This document shows, in pieces, positions 49,912 through 58,397 of a DNA stretch of 60,000 bases. Position 1 is the stretch's first letter. Each line of letters opens with the position of its first letter. Below the pieces are notes generated by a model. That model was not told the origin of the DNA. It saw only the letters and a list, made by a program, of their open reading frames with translations, and did no database searches. The stretch is from Nematostella vectensis (Eukaryota > Cnidaria > Anthozoa > Actiniaria > Edwardsiidae): positions 21,047,747 through 21,107,746 of the forward strand of contig NC_064034.1 of assembly GCF_932526225.1 (NCBI RefSeq), given 5' to 3'. A program made the position numbers and the translations under genes.

Positions 49912-50224
49912 TACCCATTCTTTATTCAGCCCACTGATCTCCCGGCGTAATTAATCGATGAAACCGATAATCGATGAAAATCGATATCAATCAAAATCAA
50001 TCGATGCTAATCAATCGATTAATATTGGAAATCAATTCATTTTCATTTTTGATTTAATGGCGATCAAATAAACAAGCCTGAAGTTCTACCAACCTGCATG
50101 TTGTCTTTCCAACACCCCCCTTGCCTCCTACAAATATCCATTTAAGTGAATCTTGCTCGACGATGTTTTTGATGCTTGGTTCAAGCGACTCGAAATCATC
50201 TGCGGCCGGCCTAACCTCCGCCAT
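43249..50224 (-). CDS. GET3: GET3/ASNA1 (TRC40) tail-anchored protein targeting ATPase
   Basis: Cytosolic dimeric ATPase that receives tail-anchored membrane proteins and delivers them to the ER receptor. Exons, in order on the minus strand: 50224-50094, 49526-49379, 49290-49233, 48744-48654, 48304-48154, 45159-45052, 44386-44242, 43845-43787, 43368-43249. They sum to 1011 nt, 336 residues plus stop (human is 348). Deviant Walker [11 protein letters not shown] at 33-42 with the signature lysine K35; switch I STDPAHN with catalytic D64; switch [11 protein letters not shown] with D156; zinc-binding C281-N-L-C284, which joins the two subunits; [13 protein letters not shown] near the end. Exon 8 is only 59 nt and holds the CxxC. 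The protein ends LVTPYKP. The gene is divergent from ASNSD1; intron 5 (3.0 kb) is mostly a minisatellite derived from its own donor site. Confidence 0.97.
43478..43620 (+). repeat. interspersed repeat, copy 3
   Basis: Same family as 32337-32490: CTATTTAAAAGGTC, TTAGCCGCCATTTGGTCAT, AAAACCAAGTATG and TTTGGTAAACAAAGTAC in order. It lies in GET3 intron 8, antisense to the gene, whereas the two PDE4 copies are in sense. Confidence 0.6.
44731..44971. mobile_element. MITE flanked by TTAA, 241 bp
   Basis: Left end TTAAAGCTGCATTGTCACCA, right end TGGTGACAATGTGACTTTAA: inverted repeats of about 25 bp with few mismatches, both bounded by TTAA. A TTAA target is typical of piggyBac- and Kolobok-type transposons. 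Non-coding, in GET3 intron 6. Confidence 0.8.
45484..48153 (-). repeat. 41-42-bp minisatellite derived from the GET3 exon 5 donor, about 64 copies
   Basis: On the gene (minus) strand the unit reads TTTTAGTACCACAG, GGAAACCAAGAGAGCCAG, GTTAGTGACC. The real exon 5 end is AGCCAG/gttagtgagc at 48154, directly adjoining the array, so most units repeat the last 6 exon bases and the start of the intron. Variants alternate CTCTC/CGC before TTGG and GTGGTA/GTGTA. Nearly the whole of intron 5 (45160-48153) is this array. Short plus-strand frames ([14 protein letters not shown] repeats) are artefacts. Confidence 0.96.
48988..49070. repeat. two-copy direct repeat of about 45 bp
   Basis: TATAGAACTGTAGAATAACT then AGGGGAT occurs twice in GET3 intron 3, each preceded by ATGAC(T/C)AAAA. 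Recent tandem duplication. Confidence 0.85.
49881..49910. repeat. (C)30 homopolymer
   Basis: Thirty consecutive C in GET3 intron 1 (gene strand G). True length is uncertain, because such runs are prone to sequencing and assembly error. Confidence 0.9.
49950..50040. repeat. ATCGAT/AATCAATCGAT-rich cluster
   Basis: Six copies of ATCGAT in about 90 bp, mixed with AATCAA spacers, in GET3 intron 1 close to the first exon. A degenerate simple repeat is the likely explanation. Confidence 0.6.
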
Positions 50225-50558
50225 CTTGGTTTTAGTATTGTTACCACAGGAAACCCAGACACGAGAAAACCTTCAAAAATAAAGCATTAACAAGAAAAAT
50301 CGACCGCAACAATTTCGAAAGTAAATGCTAGTAAAGAAAAAATCCCATTTTGTTTTTAGCTTTTAAAATGATACAAAAATGGCATACTTATTTTTGCTTT
50401 TTTATTTTGTGAGAATTAGGGTTCCTGTGGTCGATCATTCGTAATGCGGGCTCATTTGAATTCCAACATGGCTGACGGCCGATAAAAAGACCAAGTTTTC
50501 TTTATTCTCAAAGTTTAGTGTGATCTATTTCTTTTCGTGGTAAAATTATAGGTTAAGA
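50225..50558. promoter_or_regulatory. bidirectional promoter between GET3 and ASNSD1
   Basis: 334 bp separate the two divergent start codons. No TATA box is evident. A YY1-like element CCAAGATGGCGG (minus strand, 50218-50229) overlaps the GET3 start, and a similar AACATGGCTGAC lies on the + strand at 50465-50476, 83 bp before the ASNSD1 ATG. YY1-type elements just downstream of transcription starts are common in TATA-less housekeeping promoters. The + strand copy also holds a five-codon upstream frame (50468-50485). Confidence 0.7.
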
Positions 50559-53500
50559 ATGTGCGGTATATTCTGTTGTTTGTGTGAAGATAACGATGAG
50601 TGTAAAATATCCGCTGAGGTAAGAATCGAATCGTCGAAAACTAAAATCAGGAATCTAAAGATTCCCGCCTTATTATGGGAAAAGTTGACAGCAACATATG
50701 ATGTGTCAACTTAGGTCAGAAAAATTCCCTAACAGTGTTACCACCTCATTCGACGTGTGATGTTTCTTCAACGTTGTATTCTTGTTTGGCCACACCACAA
50801 AGCTGAATAAAAAATATTCTTGCAAGAAACATTTTAATATTCACCTAGGGCCTTCATCTAGTTCGACAATTATCTTTTCTATAGAAAATCAAGCAATCTG
50901 TTACCCCACTACTCAAAAGAAGAGGTCCTGACTGTTTTGGCAGTGCAAGCCGGAATGTTTTCAGTAGAAATCCCCAAAAGGCGTATCACTTAACATTAGC
51001 AGGGTCTGTGCTACACTTGCGAGGATCGCTGACGCGACAGCCATACGAGACTGAGGGAGGAAATGTGCTGGTATGGAATGGTGAAATATTTGGTGGGGTT
51101 GAGGTAAGTAGTAGCAAGAAAGCCATATTACAGCAAAAATATTTTCTGCCCTTGTTTTGGGTAAATTTTTTTCTTGGTATTTGTTGTGAATTTTGAGCCA
51201 AATGCTTTTATTATTTTTGTTACCTTGTTGCTCCCCCTTGGGCCATGCTTTCCTATATTCAGATTAGATTAAATGGTTGATATCAACAAAATTCAACCCC
51301 CTCACCCCATATGTTATTCTACTCTTACTATTAGTGCCTCTAGCTTACACATGGGGGAAACTTTTTTAGTGTTATAAGAAGAACCATTTAGAGATCTTAT
51401 AACAGAAGTTATATCAAGCAATCTGATGTTCTTTTCCATTCTTTTCAAAAATAGATCCCAAACAAGTCAAATGATACATCTGTACTTTCTCAATTACTGG
51501 ATTTCCATGGTGAAACAGACCCTGTCAGTCATGTCGTTGATGTCATGTCAAGGATACGTGGACCCTGGTCATTTATTTATTGGCAAGCTAGTCAAGAGCG
51601 ATTATGGTTTGGCCGCGATTTCTTTGGTAGAAGAAGTCTTCTTTGGCATCTCCCATCTAGTCCTGGAGATCCTCTTGTCATTTGTTCTGTTGCTCAGAGA
51701 TCACATCAGAATGACCAACTGGTAAGTATGTCTAAGCAATGTTAAGTAATATTTCTAGGCCTGTTCGAATAAGTTCTGTATCTTGATTTTGTGGCTTGTG
51801 CTATACAGATTTAGTGACGTTTGCCTCAACATTTTCCTGGAGCCGTGGCAAACTGCTTTGTCAGAAAAACAAAACATTTGTCCTATTCCCCATTAAAACA
51901 AAAACACAGTTGAATAACTAATGAAGAAGGAATTAATTGTACAATGTGTACAAAGAAAACACATTCCTTGGCCATGTTTTAAAGGGCAGATTTAATCCTA
52001 AACTACAGTACTAATCTTAAACTACTGTACTATGACCCTCAATCCACACTGGTGTCCCTGAGCAACCTATAAAGTAAAGCTGCTGTGCATGAGAGTTTTG
52101 AGCTTTATCAATCATAGCTTTATTGGTAGCCATTTATGACGTTTTTTTTTTTTTTTCAGGCAATGGTAGAACTACCAGCTGATGGCATTTATTGCCTGGA
52201 AATTTCCCCAGAAAATGAGGTAGAGAATGGTCCATTCAAAGTCACCAGATTTCCTTGGGGTTCCTACTCTCAGAATACTCATGTGCTAGCTTCACCAATT
52301 TCTAAGTTTAACTCTACAATACCTTCCAAAGAGGATTTAGAAGGTGAAATGTTACCAGACATTACCTTGGATTTGTGTTGTGAGTACTCAAGCCAAAGGC
52401 TAAAGTCTACAGAGGAATTGTTATGCAAAATGACAAAGAGCTCTTACAATGACACAAAACCTGAAAATACTGTTCGACCTTGTTCTCAATGCAATCATCT
52501 GGGATTTAGCCAAGATCCTGATGAAGCTTCTCACTGCAGCGGTGAGTGCTGTCAATCATTATTTGATGATATGTCAAGAAATGTGTCACAGAACCATGTG
52601 AAGGAAACACAAGCAGATAAAACATCTGATGGTCAGGACTGTAGGAGGAACAGTTGGATTCATTTAGCTGAGGCATTAATCAAAGTTCTCGGAGAAGCTG
52701 TAAGAAAAAGAGTGTTTAATTTGCCAAGGTGCCAAGATGAACAAACACTTGCAGCATTGGACCTTCACAAACGTCATGGGAGCGAGGATGGATGGGTGAA
52801 AACAGATATTAGAGGTGACAATCATGGCAAAGAAGAAACTTTGACAAGTATAAATGGAAAGTTCTCAAGGGTCGGTATTCTATTTTCTGGAGGGATAGAC
52901 TCAATGATGTTGGCAGCATTGGCAGATAGGTAGGTCATCTGTTGTATAGAGTTTAGGTATGGTTTAATTGAATTATTTTTCTCTAAAAGTTGTGAAGCCC
53001 CTCTCTTCTCCACTCTATTCACCTTGAAGCACTTGGTTTCACATTTTACTTATTGTATTAACCGGATGTACATGGGGTACATCATCTTGGATGTGAACTC
53101 AGTTTTATTGTTCAGTAATATGACCATACCAGCACGCTAGGAGATTACACTTTAAAATTCAGAAATTAGACCCACAGCTTACTGTTACAGATAAGAGAAG
53201 GCCCATTAATTAACGGGGGCCTCAATACATGGTTTAGGGGAGGACTTTATTTTTTAAACAGGTATTCTGATTAATTTCAGAGCCTCCTAAAAGTCTGAAA
53301 TTTCAATAAATTAATGTGATGCTCCTCTTCCCCCCCCTCCCCCCCCCCTCAATATTCCAAGGCCTTTTACAGCTCTGCCCTTCTTGGGCATCAGTATGGC
53401 AGTTCTACAGCCTAATTTAATATTAACCTATTTTCTTCTCATCTAGGTTTGTTCCTTATTATGAATCAATCGACCTCATCAATGTTGCATTTGAACAAAA

Positions 53501-56500
53501 GCCAGTACAAACTAATCCAACCAACAAAAGACTTGCCCGGCAGAGCCAAAGAGAAATAAGCAGTGCCCACCAAGCCCAAAGATTTGATGTCCCTGACAGG
53601 ATTACTGGAAAGTCTGGTCTACTGGAGCTAGCCACCATCGCACCAACCAGGAAGTGGAACTTTTTAGAGGTATCCACCACCACATCCCTGCAAACAATTT
53701 GGTGGTCTACTGCATTTGGCAGGTCCTGTTAAGGGATACCTGTGCCCTGTGAATGTCCCTTGTCCCTATTTCAAGTAAGGTTGTACAGTCACTGTATTTT
53801 GTCCCATGCTGCCTGAAGGGTGTCAAATAATTGTACATTGTCACATCAGAGTGACTTAACCCTTCTGCTTGCATAACAAGTTTGCATGTACATGTAACCA
53901 CAACGTGCAAATGGCTGTACCTGAATATCTAAAAAGCTTGCAAACTTCAAGGTTTATTACAAAAGATAGATGTATTTATTAGGCTTGTTCTCTATCTTAG
54001 GTGAATGTCACTTTGGAGGAGCTTCAATACTCAAGGTAAACAACTTTGCGCCCTAACTTTCAGTTGACTTACAAATAGTCAAAGTATTTCTTGTTAAAAG
54101 AAGACCTTGTACTTTTACTTATGTGGCCTTATTTTGCAGAAAGGAATACATCTCACACCTGGTGTCCCCCCTGAGTTCTGTGCTGGATGACAGCATTGGC
54201 AGTGCCCTGTGGTTTGCTGCCAGGGGGGGTGGTGTGCTTCACTGTCCGTCTTGTATTAGGGATAGCTCATCTGACACAGAGTGTGATCATCCTTCTGGTT
54301 ACACCAGCAATGCTAAGGTAACAGGGTGTTGTTGAGACTGTTATATCTCGGTACACCAGCAATGCTAAGGTAACAGGGTGTTGTTGAGACTGTTATATCT
54401 CGGTACACCAGCAATGCTAAGGTAACAGGGTGTTGTTGAGACTTTTCTGTCCTGGGTGTGGTGGATCAGAAGCCCAATTCTTTACTTCCCTCTACCTGAT
54501 CCCCGTCACCATTACCACTACCACCCATTATCATCACCTCCATCACCGCTACCACCATTATCATTATCACCATTTCCACCAACACCACTATCATCATGAT
54601 CAGCACTATCACCACTGTTACCATCATTATCGCCATCACTATCTCCATCACCACCACCACCATCATCGTGAAATGGAATAAAGCACTTTAATTAAATGAT
54701 GGATTGGATCTCACATTGAATCAAGTGCGGTTCGCTACTGATATGAATATCTTATTACCAATGTATTGTCTAGCCCAAGAAAATATGGAACGTGGAACGG
54801 ATCAGTAGTATAGGAAGTGCCCCGTACAGTTGATAACAAAGAAAGTGTGTGTTGTGGTCATCTTTGTAGGTGTTGTGTACAGTTGATAACAAAGAAAGTG
54901 CGTGTTGTGGTCACCTTTGTAGGTGTTGTGTACAGTTGATAACAAAGAAAGTGTGTGTTGTGGTCACCTTTGTAGGTGTTGTGTACAGTTGATAACAAAG
55001 AAAGTGTGTGTTGTGGTCACCTTTGTAGGTGTTGTGTACAGTTGATAACAAAGAAAGTGTGTGTTGTGGTCACCTTTGTAGGTGTTGTGTACAGTTGATA
55101 ACAAAGAAAGTGTGTGTTGTGGTCACCTTTGTAGGTGTTGTGTACAGTTGATAACAAAGAAAGTGTGTGTTGTGGTCACCTTTGTAGGTGTTGTGTACAG
55201 TTGATAACAAAGAAAGTGTGTGTTGTGGTCACCTTTGTAGGTGTTGTGTACAGTTGATAACAAAGAAAGTGTGTGTTGTGGTCACCTTTGTAGGTGTTGT
55301 GTACAGTTGATAACAAAGAAAGTGTGTGTTGTGGTCACCTTTGTAGGTGTTGTGTACAGTTGATAACAAAGAAAGTGTGTGTTGTGGTCACCTTTGTAGG
55401 TGTTGTGTACAGTTGATAACAAAGAAAGTGAGTGTTGTGGTCACCTTTGTAGGTGTTGTGTACAGTTGATAACAAAGAAAGTGTGTGTTGTGGTCACCTT
55501 TGTAGGTGTTGTGTACAGTTGATAACAAAGAAAGTGTGTGTTGTGGTCACCTTTGTAGGTGTTGTGTACAGTTGATAACAAAGAAAGTGTGTGTTGTGGT
55601 CACCTTTGTAGGTGTTGTGTACAGTTGATAACAAAGAAAGTGTGTGTTGTGGTCACCTTTGTAGGTGTTGTGTACAGTTGATAACAAAGAAAGTGAGTGT
55701 TGTGGTCACCTTTTTAGGTGTTGTGTACAGTTGATAACAAAGAAAGTGAGTGTTGTGGTCACCTTTGTAGGTGTTGTGTACAGTTGATAACAAAGAAAGT
55801 GAGTGTTGTGGTCACCTTTGTAGGTGTTGTGTACAGTTGATAACAAAGAAAGTGTGTGTTGTGGTCACCTTTGTAGGTGTTGTGTACAGTTGATAACAAA
55901 GAAAGTGAGTGTTGTGGTCACCTTTGTAGGTGTTGTGTACAGTTGATAACAAAGAAAGTGAGTGTTGTGGTCACCTTTGTAGGTGTTGTGTACAGTTGAT
56001 AACAAAGAAAGTGTGTGTTGTGGTCACCTTTGTAGGTGTTGTGTACAGTTGATAACAAAGAAAGTGTGTGTTGTGGTCACCTTTGTAGGTGTTGTGTACA
56101 GTTGATAACAAAGAAAGTGAGTGTTGTGGTCACCTTTGTAGGTGTTGTGTACAGTTGATAACAAAGAAAGTGTGTGTTGTGGTCACCTTTGTAGGTGTTG
56201 TGTACAGTTGATAACAAAGAAAGTGTGTGTTGTGGTCACCTTTTTAGGTGTTGTGTACAGTTGATAACAAAGAAAGTGTGTGTTGTGGTCACCTTTTTAG
56301 GTGTTGTGTACAGTTGATAACAAAGAAAGTGTGTGTTGTGGTCACCTTTGTAGGTGTTGTGTACAGTTGATAACAAAGAAAGTGTGTGTTGTGGTCATCT
56401 TTTGTAGGTGTTGTGTACAGTTGATAACAAAGAAAGTGTGTGTTGTGGTCACCTTTTTAGGTGTTGTGTACAGTTGATAACAAAGAAAGTGTGTGTTGTG

Positions 56501-58397
56501 GTCACCTTTGTAGGTGTTGTGTACAGTTGATAACAAAGAAAGTGTGTGTTGTGGTCATCTTTTGTAGGTGTTGTGTACAGTTGATAACAAAGAAAGTGTG
56601 TGTTGTGGTCACCTTTGTAGGTGTTGTGTACAGTTGATAACAAAGAAAGTGTGTGTTGTGGTCACCTTTGTAGGTGTTGTGTACAGTTGATAACAAAGAA
56701 AGTGTGTGTTGTGGTCACCTTTGTAGGTGTTGTGTACAGTTGATAACAAAGAAAGTGTGTGTTGTGGTCACCTTTTGTAGGTGTTGTGTACAGTTGATAA
56801 CAAAGAAAGTGTGTGTTGTGGTCACCTTTGTAGGTGTTGTGTACAGTTGATAACAAAGAAAGTGTGTGTTGTGGTCACCTTTGTAGGTGTTGTGTACAGT
56901 TGATAACAAAGAAAGTGTGTGTTGTGGTCACCTTTTGTAGGTGTTGTGTACAGTTGATAACAAAGAAAGTGTGTGTTGTGGTCACCTTTGTAGGTGTTGT
57001 GTACAGTTGATAACAAAGAAAGTGTGTGTTGTGGTCACCTTTGTAGGTGTTGTGTACAGTTGATAACAAAGAAAGTGTGTGTTGTGGTCACCTTTGTAGG
57101 TGTTGTGTACAGTTGATAACAAAGAAAGTGTGTGTTGTGGTCACCTTTGTAGGTGTTGTGTACAGTTGATAACAAAGAAAGTGTGTGTTGTGGTCACCTT
57201 TTGTAGGTGTTGTGTACAGTTGATAACAAAGAAAGTGTGTGTTGTGGTCACCTTTGTAGGTGTTGTGTACAGTTGATAACAAAGAAAGTGTGTGTTGTGG
57301 TCACCTTTGTAGGTGTTGTGTACAGTTGATAACAAAGAAAGTGTGTGTTGTGGTCACCTTTTGTAGGTGTTGTTGGTTGGAATGGGAGCAGATGAGCAGT
57401 TGGGTGGCTATGCAAGACACAGGACGAAATTCATGTGAGTCTTAAAAGCAGATTTCATTGTATTTTGATCACGTTCTGAGGCGAGTACAGCATGTTCAGC
57501 ATATTATATGGCGACGAGAATTCGGATAGAAATAGGGTCACAAAAATAGGGAAATTAATGTTTTCTAGATTTTGTAAACTTGAAAATATCGTAGGAACAA
57601 ACTCTGGCGCATCGCCTCGCACCACGCTAAATTATTCGCGCTTTCTTGCAACAGTTTTAGAGATACTTTGACATTGAATGAATATGTTTTATCGTTGGTT
57701 GGATTTAAATACATAATAATTTCAGTTGAGGTCATGATTTTTCGTGGTTATTTACTGGATAATTATTCTGTTTGCTCTTGTGTCAAATTAACTGGAATTG
57801 ATATTTTTCTGTCTTGGGTCTCTTGAGGCAGGCAGCATGGATGGGCGGGGCTTATTGAGGAGATAGAGATGGAAGTCAACAGGATCGCAACGCGCAATCT
57901 CGGCAGGGATGACCGCTGTATATCTGATCACGGACGCGAGGCGCGGTTCCCTTTCCTCGACGAGAGCGTCGTGTCGTTTCTCAACGCACTTCCGGTTTGG
58001 TGGAAGGTGAGCCGTGATTGGTCACGCGATAAGATAATGACAGATCTAAGTCCTACTTCTTCCCTAGGGTCTTCTCCGTTAAAAAAAAACTTAACGGCGG
58101 TCAATTTCAATATGGCAGATGATCGAAACAGAAGACCAGAAATGCATCACCACGTAGAGGACTTCAGGAATCAGGAATCCCATGGTTGATCTCAGTCTCT
58201 TGTTCCTCTTGCAGACGGATCCGAGACAACCGAGAGGGACTGGAGAGAAGCTGCTTTTACGACAGGCAGCCCGGCTTCTAGGTCTGACGTCATCGGCGGC
58301 GCTGCCGAAGCGCGCGATTCAATTCGGATCTCGAATTGCTAAACTCGAAAGCGCCAATGAGAAAGGCTCCGATGCGTGCTCTCGATTCGACACCTGA
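50559..58397 (+). CDS. ASNSD1: asparagine synthetase domain-containing protein 1
   Basis: Exons 50559-50618, 50885-51103, 51455-51721, 52160-52929, 53447-53669, 54001-54035, 54140-54317, 57367-57434, 57832-58006, 58215-58397; 2178 nt, 725 residues plus stop (human is about 643). The N-terminal class II glutamine amidotransferase fold has the nucleophile position C2 (MCGIFC), RRGPD at 32-36, VLHLRGSL, and WNGEIFGG at the end of exon 2. Exon 3 has [12 protein letters not shown] and [16 protein letters not shown]. The asparagine-synthetase-like domain has the PP-loop SGGIDS at 425-430, GADEQLGGY at 591-599, [20 protein letters not shown] in exon 9 and [16 protein letters not shown] in exon 10. 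The family resembles asparagine synthetase, but its reaction is not established. Divergent partner of GET3. Extra length lies in exon 4. Confidence 0.96.
52160..52929 (+). CDS. ASNSD1: ASNSD1 exon 4: long variable linker and PP-loop
   Basis: A 770-nt exon spanning the end of the glutaminase domain, a long poorly conserved linker, and the start of the synthetase domain. The linker has a cysteine-rich stretch ([19 protein letters not shown] at roughly 299-328) followed by a helical segment ([20 protein letters not shown]) that matches the family's pre-PP-loop helix. It ends [19 protein letters not shown]. The linker accounts for much of the extra length over vertebrate ASNSD1. The cysteines may suggest metal or disulphide binding, but their spacing matches no motif I know. 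Confidence 0.9.
53321..53349. repeat. C-rich tract in ASNSD1 intron 4
   Basis: Two C runs separated by a single T, just upstream of exon 5 (53447). Length may be unreliable in the assembly. Confidence 0.7.
54140..54317 (+). CDS. ASNSD1: ASNSD1 exon 7 (donor site triplicated downstream)
   Basis: Acceptor cttattttgcag; residues R525-K584, including [16 protein letters not shown] and SNAK at the end. In the family SNAK is followed directly by the V-L-x-G-x-GADEQ strand, which here is exon 8, so the donor at 54318 is the correct one. Identical donors at 54370 and 54422 lie just downstream in the 52-bp repeat. Confidence 0.95.
54291..54450 (+). repeat. 52-bp tandem repeat, 3 copies, spanning the ASNSD1 exon 7 donor
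   Basis: Each copy contains TACACCAGCAATGCTAAG followed by gtaacagggtgttgttgaga. The first is the true exon 7 end; donors are at 54318, 54370 and 54422, exactly 52 bp apart. Using the second or third would add an in-frame TGA 18 bases past the normal junction. Confidence 0.97.
54505..54668. repeat. (CAC/CAT)n trinucleotide repeat
   Basis: Imperfect trinucleotide repeats (ACC, ATC, CAC) in ASNSD1 intron 7. They give His-rich and Met/Val-rich open frames that are not genes. Confidence 0.9.
54820..57366 (+). repeat. 53-bp minisatellite carrying the ASNSD1 exon 8 acceptor, about 48 copies
   Basis: Unit GTGTTGTGTACAGTTGATAA, CAAAGAAAGTGTGTGTTGTG, GTCACCTTTGTAG. The real exon 8 acceptor is gtcaccttttgtag/GTGTTGTTGG at 57367, so most units reproduce the acceptor and the first 7 exon bases. 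Variation is very low (GAGTG for TGTG, a TTTTTAG form, an extra T), indicating recent expansion or homogenisation. A few units with TTTTTAG or CATC form runs. Repeated minus-strand frames ([18 protein letters not shown]) are artefacts. Confidence 0.98.
57367..58397 (+). CDS. ASNSD1: ASNSD1 exons 8-10: end of the synthetase-like domain
   Basis: Exon 8 (57367-57434) gives [20 protein letters not shown]. Exon 9 (57832-58006) starts after ttgaggcag, chosen over two nearby AGs because only it yields [15 protein letters not shown] in the family frame. Exon 10 (58215-58397) gives [20 protein letters not shown] and [16 protein letters not shown] and ends FDT-TGA. The C-terminus is a few residues shorter than in vertebrates. 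Confidence 0.93.

Noticed and set aside
54430-54681. His-rich protein in ASNSD1 intron 7
   Set aside because: Encoded by a CAC/CAT trinucleotide repeat inside an intron.
54820-57366. CRISPR array
   Set aside because: Direct repeats have no unique spacers; units are contiguous, and the host is clearly an intron-bearing eukaryote.
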